Under the pieces are notes generated by a model. It was not told the origin of the DNA, did no database searches, and saw only the letters and a list, made by a program, of their open reading frames with translations. Shown one piece after another: positions 21,586-31,063 of a stretch of 64,000 bases of DNA. Origin of the DNA: Adineta steineri (Eukaryota; Rotifera; Eurotatoria; Adinetida; Adinetidae); NCBI GenBank assembly GCA_905250115.1, contig CAJNOI010000299.1, positions 3,813-67,812 of the forward strand. Direction: 5' to 3'. Position numbers and translations under genes: made by a program. Numbering within the stretch: the stretch's first letter is position 1; the number at the start of each line of letters is the position of its first letter.

Positions 21586-22189
21586 TAAACTGAAAGTCTT
21601 TGTAACTCTAAAAACGGAAGTCACAAAGCTCAAACTTCAGCATGTGGAAAAAAGTTGTCTTATACAACTTTCATTCCTCAAACTATATCATACAAATAAT
21701 AGTACTGCATATGAGAATAACATTGAAAATCTAAGACGTAGCGCTTCTTTAAATAGTTTTCAGCGTAATATGTGAGAGTCCATGCCCGAAAATGCTACAA
21801 GAAGTTTTTAAAATTACTTTTCTGAGACAAGATTATGCTGACAAAGTCGATATTTCTAGAGTTATCCTCTATAAAGAAAAACTTACTAATTCTCATTTGA
21901 AGTTCTATGGGGAAAAACGAAACATATCATCTGAATCAGCTCGTAGAGCTCTACGAACTCGTATATGCTCTCATTCAAAACTGACACTCATATTTGGGGT
22001 TATTCCCTCATCAATCGTTTATCTGATTGAATGGTCCAATGAAAAAAAAACGAAAACTTCACCTCATATTAATGTGATGTTTGCGATTTTCATGGGATGA
22101 AGGACATCTTATATATTTACTAACAGAGTTAGCTTATTTTAGAATCAACTAGTTATCAACGACTATATCACTGGTGGATGGAGCACTCT
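21586..22189. other. Unassigned interval between the two small genes
   Basis: Two open frames of 80 and 102 codons occur here on the plus strand. Only the second (21792) starts at ATG, and neither has a recognised domain or clear splice context. They could be decayed exons. Confidence 0.35.
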
Positions 22190-22230
22190 TATAAAAGTCT
22201 GAAAACGCATTAGATCGTACAATAATCAGT
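22190..22230 (+). promoter_or_regulatory. TATA box plus initiator for the small gene at 22937
   Basis: TATAAAAG at 22190-22197 with an initiator-like ATCAGT at 22225-22230 gives normal TATA-to-start spacing. A short leader exon then ends at a GTAAGT donor (22250-22255). Same arrangement as the promoter at 20738. Confidence 0.55.
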
Positions 22231-23116
22231 ATATATCACACATTCTGTCGTAAGTATTATATGTTTTTGTTTGTGTTAGAACTCTGTTTTATCTCAGCTT
22301 TTTCTGTGATTATTCTCATGTAGGGCTTTCGTTTGATCTCGCTGATATGGAAGGAAAATTTAGGGAGACAATTATCAAAGCTATAAAGAAACGACTCTTT
22401 ATATTGATTTTTTCTGCAGCTAGATAAACTGTTGATTAAAAATCTTAGTATTTCGCTCTCGGTTCTAATAGTTTTGTTTTAAATCTGCATTGATAAACCA
22501 AAGAAAAATTGAAATTATCATTGAATCGACATGATTTGCTTTCTTTTTTTGATAACAAATGAAGTCCTCCTTTTGATTTTCTTTTTCTCTTCTATAAAGT
22601 ATAGAATAGTTTATGTTCTGAGGCTGGATATCTATTTTTTTGCTATAATGAGAGAAAAACTAGGTTCCTATTGCTCTATGTAGCTCAGTTTGTTGAACAA
22701 AAGAAGATCAATATGAATCAACAAAATTTTCAGATATTTGAAAGAGAGAGACAAACAGATACAAGTGAATATCCGTTCTACATCCTCTCATTTTCCTTGG
22801 AAATAGTTGATACAATTTCGGAAGAAATACTACCGGTGATATTACGTAGAAAGTTTTATGCTCCATAACCTTTGTTTATTCAAGTTGGAAAAGTTATAAT
22901 CATGCAATTTCCTTGTGAATTTTAGTGAATATCAGCATGGCAGCTTTATCAATTTTTGTCGAAATATTAATAAACACCTTAAACGATTTTGTCAAACTAT
23001 ATTTTGATCCGGATTATTCAATATACTGGATGATGTATGCCATTTTTCTCTTTGTGATTGGATGTTTTGCATATACACTATTCTTCCGTTTTAATATGAG
23101 ACGTCAGTCAATTTAA
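22228..23116 (+). CDS. Small single-pass membrane protein, unknown family
   Basis: A leader exon at about 22228-22249 would splice to an acceptor at 22924-22925, placing ATG 22937 eleven bases into the second exon. The frame 22937-23116 codes 59 residues: an N-terminal amphipathic segment (MAALSIFVEILINTLNDFVK), an acidic/aromatic linker, a hydrophobic span (about residues 30-49, MMYAIFLFVIGCFAYTLFF), and a basic end (RFNMRRQSI) suggesting a cytosolic tail. No family is recognised. The inferred 675-base intron contains another short frame that is probably fortuitous. Support is promoter architecture plus the membrane pattern. Confidence 0.4.
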
Positions 23117-24000
23117 ATAAAAGATTTTTCTATCGTTCAAATATTGGTTTAAACTAAAAAGTTTATGAATGCATTTAAGGGATCTTAAAAATCAAAAAAT
23201 TTCATTCAAATGGTTGTTTAAAAACTTTTCATGAAAAAAATTGCATGTTTTTAAGTATTCCAAAAAATCAAAATTGTTACATTGTTTTCGTTATTTTCAT
23301 TCCATAACATCAATTATTTCAGAGAAAACTAAATACATCACATTACTTTCATTATATTTACATCTCGAAGGTGTGGGTTGATCGATGATAGGCATGAACA
23401 CACATATCTAGACCCATATTCATTATTTTTCTGTTGTACTGCTGTCATTATTGAAGAAATCCCAATTTCATTTTTGGTAGTTGACTCTGCCATATAATTC
23501 TTAGACCTGTATCTGGTGTAAATATGAAAAGAAAAAGCGATTACAGACATATCGCTAGGAGGACTAAGATGATTTGAACACTCAACGCATCCGAATTAAG
23601 AACAATTTAATCGATTGAATTCTTGATCGATATCTGATCTTCTCATTGTACATAAGTTAACGAAGGATAAATGATATAAGCTATTTGAATAGCATCGGAA
23701 TGTAATATTTTATTGGATAATACTAATAATAAACAAAAGAAGTGCCATTTTTATTTTTTTCTTAATTTATATTATGCTTCAAACTTTGACTATCTGGTCA
23801 TAACAGTACATTTGTTCATAGAAGATAAAATACTAGCGAAGAATTGAAGGATAGAATGATACTAACAAATAGAGGAAGAGAAGATAGAACACAAAAATCA
23901 CAAATAATAGAAAGAAAACAATAACGTAATCGTCATATATATATAATAAACTGATTGGTCGCCTTCTATTCTATACCGTACATCATTCCCACGACACCTC
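23117..24000. other. Intergenic, nothing coding recognised
   Basis: AT-rich. It contains a lone GT-rich telomere-like half-site aggtgtgggttg near 23369-23380. Confidence 0.45.
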
Positions 24001-24004
24001 ACTG

Positions 24005-24085
24005 CCAAAGGAAGGAATCGAACCCTCTGGTCTCTGAACTTTATATGTATAGAACTAATACGCCATCCATGGCTAAAGGGCTTCA
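24005..24085 (-). ncRNA. tRNA-derived sequence (second copy type)
   Basis: On the minus strand a box B GGTTCGATTCC (24014-24024) sits in a perfect five-pair T-stem with a seven-base loop. An A-box-like TAGCCATGGATGG lies upstream at 24063-24075. The acceptor arms pair only at three positions, so this is a degenerate or SINE-derived tRNA rather than a confident gene. Confidence 0.4.
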
Positions 24086-24109
24086 TTCACAAAGATGTCT
24101 GTCACGTTT

Positions 24110-24345
24110 CTTGGCACAATATTATCTTCCCCATAACTCATCATCACCAGGATAAAATTTTTGCGTTTCTTCATTAAACTCTAAACTAAAATAAAAAAAG
24201 AACAACAAATTATCAATGCATCTAAGAATGACTTACGCCTGAATAATCCCATTTTCCAGTCTATATCCAAATCCTTCAGTCTTCGGAAAAACAGTTCTCA
24301 GAGTTGAAATCCTTATAATATTCCCAGTACGATCATTCCGACTAC
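24110..24345 (-). pseudogene. TDP-43 N-terminal-like domain fragment, copy 2
   Basis: On the minus strand, ISTLRTVFPKTEGFGYRLEN, a short intron, then LEFNEETQKFYPGDDELWG read like part of the TDP43_N fold (an LST...FP strand, a YR segment and a terminal WG). It aligns over about 210 bases, including the intron, with the copy at 24600-24885. The frame closes soon after the WG motif, and no start is found. Family similarity is by eye only. Confidence 0.4.
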
Positions 24346-24599
24346 CGAAAACGCCGTCTTAAACGGCGTGAAACGATTATAAAACGTTGTATTACAGCAT
24401 TAATTCTCAGCGTATTATGCTGTAGTCCGTCATCCCGAAAGAATAGCCTTTGTTTTCGTGTTTTATTGTTATTTATCGTTTTTACATCGTTTACATGGCT
24501 GTTGCTTTTGACTTGCTTAAGTTCGAAGACGACGAAGCGTTACCATCTAAATAGATATTGATAGATATATATTTATAGGAAAGCTTTTCATTAACTTAC

Positions 24600-24885
24600 T
24601 ATTTGTTTAAATAGGAAGGTAAGTAATATCATCACTCCATAATTCATCATTGCTGGGATAAATGTTTTTTTGTCCTCATTGTATTTCATACTAAAATAAA
24701 AAAAAAATCATTAGATTATCAATGCATTTAAGAACGACTTACACGTTAAGAAATCCATTTTCCAATCCATTTCCTAAAACTTCGATGTTCGGAAACGCAG
24801 TTCTCAACGTGGAGATTGTTATGCCATTATCATCATCAACGCTGAATAAAATAATCCTTTCACCTGGTGTCTCTTGCACTCATAA
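24600..24885 (-). pseudogene. TDP-43 N-terminal-like domain fragment, copy 1
   Basis: On the minus strand VQETPGERIILFSVDDDNG continues with ITISTLRTAFPN, then an intron and SMKYNEDKKTFIPAMMNYG. The DDxxGxxxxSTL...FP pattern recalls the TDP43_N domain, which I know to occur in many uncharacterised bdelloid proteins. No start codon or complete gene structure was found, and it lies downstream of the small gene at 24958. Probably a decayed exon pair or part of an unresolved gene. Confidence 0.4.
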
Positions 24886-24957
24886 TCAAGAAAAAATAAT
24901 GAAATCGACGAATTTTGTCCAATGGTCTTTGTGTCCACCTAAATCATAGAACCGTTG

Positions 24958-25396
24958 CTACACCTGAACATTATAATTGTTCTGTACCCATTTATCATAT
25001 ACTTCGATGGTATTTTTTGCATACGCATATACTTCATTGAAAGCATCATTTAGTATATTTTTCAATGTCTGTTTATTATTTATTCGATATATAAGATAAA
25101 AAAGAAGTTTAAAACCTTGTAAGTAAGTTTTAATCTTACGTTTATCTTTAATGTCATTACCTTGTTTTTTTATTTTCACTTACCAAACGAGGGATTTCTG
25201 AATGATCTTGGAACTGTACTTCGTTCTTTCTAATTGAGTTAGAAGGACCCGTCTTCAATGATGGTGGTAGTGGTACGAATGGCATATGCTGCTCATTCAG
25301 ATAACCTCTTGACCAATTATTAGTATGTATCCATTTCATTGGCACACCATTTGAATCAAAACCAAGTTGTTGTTGACTATGTCGATACATTGACAT
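24958..25396 (-). CDS. Small unknown two-exon gene
   Basis: Exon 25396-25184 codes MSMYRHSQQQLGFDSNG onward (71 residues) and ends at a GTAAG donor in phase 0. Exon 25068-24958 continues TLKNILNDAFNEVYAYAK to a TAG, for a total of about 107 residues. No family is recognised. Directly beyond the TAG, in the same frame, lies a conserved-looking FYDLGGHKDHWTKF reminiscent of the DVGGQ switch region of G-alpha proteins, so the stop may be a nonsense change in a longer gene. It sits between the retroelement relic and the TDP-43-N-like fragments on the same strand. Confidence 0.4.
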
Positions 25397-25489
25397 GATA
25401 TATTGAGGGTGTATTTTCAAAAATAAAACACTCTTGGACTAATTCAAGATCTTTCGATTCAATTGAAAAAGTCACCTAATAAATAATTA

Positions 25490-26420
25490 AATACCTAATA
25501 AAAGAAAAAGAGTAATGAATAAATTTAAGAGCGTTTTCATTTGATCTCTATTAAAAGGTACATCTATTAATTTTTTAGACTTATACATATAATGTAATGT
25601 TATTTCTGTTTCTTCTTTAACTGGTATGTTCGTATATAAACTTTCTACATCGAAACTACATTTCATATAAGTTTTATTTTTATCGAATATAATTTCTTTT
25701 AATTTATTGATAAAATGTTGATGTTAATTGGTGACGAAGTTTGCTATCTGTTACTTTACTATTATATAATGATAAAATATGTTTATTCAGTTCTTCGTCT
25801 CGTTCAATATGAAATTTGTCACTATTTAATTCTTGAAAGTGTACTCCTTTCAATATAACTTCTGCCTTTTTCATATAAGTACCTTTATCTACCTTACATA
25901 TGATGGTATTTTTATTTGATTTTAGTGATTTTATCGCAGCTAATTTTAAATCTATTTCAAAATTTAAGAAATTTTTTATCGTGTTTTCTATAAAAAAAAA
26001 AGTCCTAACCACGACGTAATACTCTCTCTTCTACTTCTGAACGTGTATATGATGATATATTACGAATTACTTTCGATTTCATTTCTTCGTAATTTTGTCC
26101 AATTGGACCTCTATTTAATCTTTCTAATTTTCCATTACTTCTCGATGTTTCTTTTCAGCTGAATTATAGAAAAATTTCTTTACATTAATATAATCTAAGC
26201 TCGAAAGACGTTTTTCTAGTTGTCTCGATTGTTTCTGTCTAACTATTGAAAAAACTTTTATTTTCCTGATATTCTTAAACCTAGCGTCCATAAACGTATA
26301 TTAACAAAATTAGATATTAGATTATAGATTAAACAACATCCAAGAAATTCAATATCGTATTTTGCTTTTTATAATTTCTCATTTAATTCTTCACAATGTC
26401 GTGTACTTACTAAAATCGAT
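25490..26420 (-). mobile_element. Penelope-like retroelement relic (internally deleted)
   Basis: Reading the minus strand from the right: a broken N-terminal stretch (AKYDIEFLGCCLIYNLISNF), then RLNRGPIGQNYEEMKSKVIR, a frame change, and the Penelope-like motif IKSLKSNKNTIICKVDKGT. After KLRHQLTSTFYQ the frame breaks and the next recognisable piece is the RT catalytic-region motif SFDVESLYTNIPVKEE. The RT fingers between these are absent, so the copy is deleted and dead. No GIY-YIG endonuclease piece was seen. Bdelloid Athena elements are endonuclease-deficient Penelope-like elements tied to telomeres, which fits. Confidence 0.75.
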
Positions 26421-26970
26421 TTGCCATATTTCAAAGGAAGATTGGAAATAAATTTGGAACAGAGAGCAGTTGGTAAAAAATAATAAGAAATAAAAGATAC
26501 TGATTCGAGCTTTCGTGTAAGTATATGAGGCCATAAATAACGTATAACACTTCAGTTAATATTTTCGAATCGGCTGGATTGATTGATGCTGCATGATTAG
26601 AATAAAACTCTATTTTGAAAGATCTGAAATTCGTCACAAACTCATGATGTGTTTTCGAAAGTATCCAAGATCAAAAACCTTCATAGACCTAAATAAGAAC
26701 TAAAATGTACCAGTCAAGTAAAAACTAGCGTGGATAGCATTAGAGAAAGAAATAGCAGTAGCAGAATGAAAGATGAAAACACCTACAATAAAGTTCTGTG
26801 TTGCACTGAATTGATAAGTGAAGCAAAACCAAAAATACAATTTAAATGAATGATTGTGATAGAGAAAACACTGTTATTGTATCATCCAAAAAAAAAGACA
26901 AAGTTAAATTAAGTCTCTACTCCTAGTAAAGAATTCTTTATTGATATTTTGAAAATAAAAAAAAAATCTG
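26421..26970. other. Intergenic between retroelement relic and GPCR gene
   Basis: Contains a short minus-strand frame without recognisable content and A-rich sequence just downstream of the GPCR stop, likely its 3' UTR. Confidence 0.4.
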
Positions 26971-28136
26971 TCAGTTTCTTTCTGTCATCGTGTATGCATT
27001 TGTAGTAGTCGCCTCTGCAGAAAATTGTCGACGATTAAACAACTTCCAGAGTTCACGACGAAATAGTTTACTCGACAATGTAAATAAATAGAAGCTTGTA
27101 CAAGGACCGAAAAAGCCAAACTGGAAGAGTACATCTTTAATTAAATTTTTTCTGGCTGCTCCAATAGGATCTGTTATGGAATTGGCATCCGATAGAGAAC
27201 CAAGGAAACTAAATGATGCGGCACTTGTTGTTAGACCAAAGACGAGAGACTGGACGAGCATCATTTGAATCAATTGTCGATCAGTTGATCTTGAAATTTT
27301 TTGTCGAACATTTTGAGTATTTGTAGGTGCAACTCGTTTTTTTCCCTGACGATACTGATGAATGGTAAGCAAACCAAATATAAGCATCCCTAGAGATGGA
27401 ACTAAAGCCCATATAATCAAATTAAAAAAACTATAAAATGTTTGATATGTGCTTGATTGACCAACACATGATAATGGAGATTGAACTATTGTATTGTAAA
27501 CGAGAATATGAATATGCATAAGACCGATAAGGAGAGTTGTGAATGGAATAGCAAGACGAGTAACACGAAGTGAACTCCATCCTCGAAGAGTAGCAGAAGA
27601 TGAACTTTGTAAAAACCTATATAGAAAAGGATATCGATGTTAAAAGAAGAATAGAATGTTCTAAAACATAGATTCTGATTTATGATTTTCTACTTATTAT
27701 TTTGAATACTCACCGATCAGCACAGGCAAGAGCAATAAACCACGCAGGTAGAACTCTACAATGTAAAAAAAATGAAGATGAATTCAAATCAAATAATTAT
27801 GTATGATCTAGAATACCTTGTACAAGCCGTTAGAAACGATAAAAGCTTACAAACTGGCAATGAATATACAAATACATCGATTTGATACCCCATTTGAAGA
27901 GTACGTAGAGGGAGATTACCATAGACGATGCAACAACCGACAACAGTTGATGCTAAAAAATATTTGGCGCATGGATTTTTACGGAGTGTACGACGTGAAA
28001 ATACATAAATGCTCATTGAATGACCAATCATGCCAAGAGCGACCATCATAAATAGCCAGCATCGGGAATACACCATTGTAGCTTCATTGATGGCACTGAC
28101 AGTTGCAGAAACATTACTTACATTCGACGATGACAT
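26971..28136 (-). CDS. Rhodopsin-family G-protein-coupled receptor
   Basis: Three exons on the minus strand, 28136-27817, 27755-27714 and 27616-26971, give 335 residues. The N-terminus has three N-glycosylation sites (NVS, NVS, NEA-T). TM1 is around WLFMMVALGMIGHSMSIYVF; TM2 lies near YFLASTVVGCCIVYGNLPL with a conserved Cys before TM3; TM3 ends in CADRF, a DRY variant. Extracellular loop 2 has a Cys (SPLSCVGQ), TM5 is FNLIIWALVPSLGMLIFGLL, and TM7 ends FFGPCTSFYLFTLSSKLFRREL. The usual NPxxY is replaced by a GPCTSFY-type motif and the TM6 CWxP is absent. These are seen in the large bdelloid/lophotrochozoan peptide-receptor-like expansions. Ligand is unknown; likely plasma membrane. Confidence 0.85.
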
Positions 28137-29391
28137 GATAAGAGTAAGAAAAATCTTAAGTTTAAAAATTTTTTTTTTGAGCAACTAATCTTATATGCTT
28201 CGCTTTTTATATCTAGATATGTGGATAGTTTCTTAATAATGAATGCATCATGACAAAATAATTACGCATACAATACGTGAATAAATTATGATCGAAGAGA
28301 AGAAGCATAAAATAATGTAATAGACGATGCGTTACAACAACTGTCAAAACCTAGCAAATATCCATCATTTACTTAAGCGGCAAATATGATATTTTAATCA
28401 AATGTAAGAATCTCATGTTTTTTCTTCAAAGAAAACATCTAATCGATGTGAAGCCCTCGGATTGTTTTTCATTAATAACCACCTTTATTTTAGATAGATT
28501 GATAGATCTAACTCATAACAATCTTTTCAACACAGACTTCACGCTACCTTCATTGTACTTGACACCTAAAATATCAAAAAAGGGTTTTTTTCAATCCGAT
28601 CAAGTAATTGATGGATTGTTAGAGATATTCATTCAAGTATAGCAGATGTATATGAAGTATTAAATGATGGAACCGAAATTAAATCAAAAATTTGTTGAAT
28701 AATTGCAATATTTTTGTATTTTTTTTTGAATCCGTATGTGTCATAGGAAAAATAAATTAAGCTGATGACCTTATTATCATTGGCGCCTTGTGAGAGGCGA
28801 ACGAATTTATAATAAAGTTTTACTATAATATATTCATATGCTTTACTTTAATTTATAAAATACAGTCGTCGTACACGGCTATAGTTCTTATGCATTTCAT
28901 GATATTAACAGTTCATCGTCTAAATGAATAAGAATAAGCGAGGAAAAAGAATATACACCCGTCTTGCAATTCTGATAAGAATCTTTTTTTTGAATTCTGT
29001 TCATCAATAAAAAGAAGCTCGACTGAACTTCAAGATTATAAAGAATCCTGTCAGATTTGTCTGCAAGAAAAGAATAGAACTAAAAACGAGGAAAGAAAAA
29101 TATGGAAGACATTTTATTTATATTAAAAATTCATATTTGCTGCTCCAATCGATATAACTAAAAGGTTGTTTGAAAAGAATATTATTTGTTTGTTAAATCG
29201 AATAGAATAAACATTATCTGTTTTCGCCTAAAAATGAATAAATAAATTATAAGCGTTGATATATTTTGCAGATCTTGAAAGAAGAACATTCATTATTTAG
29301 AAAAAAATAGTATAAAATCAATCCTTGTTCAATCATTAGTATTTAATTCAACGTGAAGATGAGGGAACTTTCAACCAAAAGAAATTTGTGA

Positions 29392-29452
29392 AGGGTGTGG
29401 GTGTGAGTGTAGGTGAGGGTATTATGTTCGTCCGATATTCACATTCACACCT
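29392..29452. repeat. Short GT-rich foldback, copy 2
   Basis: Left arm agggtgtgggtgtgagtgta plus ggtgagggt, right arm cacattcacacct, with about 20 bases between. It matches the telomere-like arm composition of the other copies. Confidence 0.55.
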
Positions 29453-29924
29453 GAATGACACTTTCATCGACATTTCTCATTTTATATCAAATTGCATTAT
29501 GATGCGTTTTATGTTTCTCGACTCAACATTATCCAGTCGAATTTGTCGTTCTGAGTAGTGTGATATTCAAAAAATCTTGAACATTTAACTGTACATGTAA
29601 TTTTAAGCTAATTGTTTAATACTTTCTTTTAAGTCTCGTGTTTTGTTTTTGGTTTGTATTCTAAATCAATACAATTATTGAAAGATTTTTTATAGTATTC
29701 TATTTGCATTACAAATGAATAATTTAATTAGAATTTATTACAGTAAAATTTGCATTTCATATAATCATTCGTAAAATGCATTTCGTCTAAATATGAATGA
29801 TACTTTTGTTTTATTGACTATCTTCTACTATTATTATCTTGTTTGTCTTTCGACATGCTTTACGATGAAAAAAATATTTGATTCAATCAAAGGAAATAAC
29901 AAAATAATGAATATCATTTCAAAA

Positions 29925-29972
29925 GCGTGGGTGTGGGTGTGTATTGGTGTTTTTTCTTTATCTACACCCACG
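29925..29972. repeat. Short GT-rich foldback, copy 3
   Basis: Left arm cgtgggtgtgggtgtgta, right arm tacacccacg, separated by a T-rich spacer. The terminal cgtgggtgt/acacccacg match is exact. Confidence 0.6.
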
Positions 29973-30319
29973 TTGAATATATGATATACCTGCGATGATT
30001 GAGAGGGTCTGACAAGTTTGAACAGATGACCCGAAATCATCAGTTTGTATCCGAATATCTTTAATAAGTGTTCAAAAACTCTTAAAGAGTTCTAAATAGT
30101 AACAAATCCGTAAACCCTCCTATAGTTTCCCAGGATACGTTTTTCTAGAGTGTACCTACCATAGCACGTACTCACAAAGTTTCAGCACTTTTTACCCTCG
30201 AGTGCTTGTATTGTAATTTTAATATCTTGAGAAAAGAAAGATTTCAGAAACTGAAATTATAGAATTGTCTATAATTCACTTATGGCTGCATGTATGTAAC
30301 GCTCCCGCTTGGCTTTCTA

Positions 30320-30505
30320 GTTTGTGTGTTACCCTTATGCTTTTGTCCTTACTTTGTATATCATATTGTTCTTTGTTTCGATCTGCCCCTATGCTTTTGC
30401 CCTTACTTTGTATATCAGATTGCATTTTATTTCGATCTGCCCCTATGCTTTTGATCTTACTTTGTACTTCATATTGCTCTTTGTTTTGATCTGCCCTTAT
30501 CATTC
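30320..30505. repeat. 54-bp tandem repeat, about three copies
   Basis: The word atgcttttg recurs at 30337, 30391 and 30445, and a partial fourth copy begins near 30499. The period is 54 bases, divisible by three. On the minus strand it reads as an 18-residue hydrophilic repeat of the type IGADRNKEQYDIQSKDKS. No gene context supports translation. Confidence 0.75.
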
Positions 30506-30650
30506 TTTCCTTTTAAACGCTTCCTTACATTTTATTCTTATCATGTTTTTTCTTGCACCTTGTTCGATCTTATTATTCTTTCATTTTATATGCTTCCATG
30601 CATTTTATTCTGATCATGCTCTTTCCAACACCTTGTTCGACCTTATCATT
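30496..30650. repeat. 73-bp tandem repeat, about two copies
   Basis: The words cttatcattc, cttattattc and cttatcattc start at 30496, 30569 and 30642, giving a 73-base period directly abutting the 54-base array. The internal landmark caccttgttcga is shared. Period is not divisible by three, so it is not coding. Confidence 0.7.
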
Positions 30651-31063
30651 CATTTCTCATTTTCTCGGTAACACATGAGTATATAAGTGCATACTTTTTT
30701 TATAGAAGCGATGTGATTGTTAATATTCAAAATAAAGAACATTCGTAGCGGTTTCTGTTGTGCAGTAAATTTTAAGAATACTACTTTGTTATCGAGGGAA
30801 GATTTCATTTGTTATTCTTTCTATGTCGCCAAATGAAAATTCGTTCGCCATACTCTACAAAATCATCTCGTTGCTAGCTCGTTGATTAATGAACATATAA
30901 ACCAGAAGAAGAAATAGAGGAAAAAGCAGATTCTCTATTGTTCATTATATCACACTCACATCGTATGGTTTCCATAATGTTGATTCCATTATAAAAACAA
31001 CTAAAATTGCAATTCTCTATATTATATTTTAGATATTATTCTTATCTTTTAACATATAAGGAC

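Larger units (their letters stand above)
28137..31063. other. Long repeat-bearing intergenic interval
   Basis: About 2.9 kb without a recognisable gene. It holds two GT-rich foldbacks (29392 and 29925) and two adjacent tandem-repeat blocks (about 30320-30650). The last 300 bases precede the ABC transporter ATG and end in an acceptor-like tattttag at 31025-31032, hinting at a spliced 5' leader. Confidence 0.55.

Noticed and set aside
21533-22100. Two plus-strand frames of 80 and 102 codons
   Set aside because: The first lacks an ATG and is out of frame with the better-supported exon; the second has no recognised features or splice links.
24352-24368. Short perfect hairpin as a transcription terminator
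   Set aside because: Rho-independent-type terminators do not apply in this nuclear eukaryotic setting, and no gene ends there.
30276-30503. 75-codon minus-strand repeat protein
   Set aside because: It is produced by the 54-base tandem array; no start context, splice sites or neighbours support translation.
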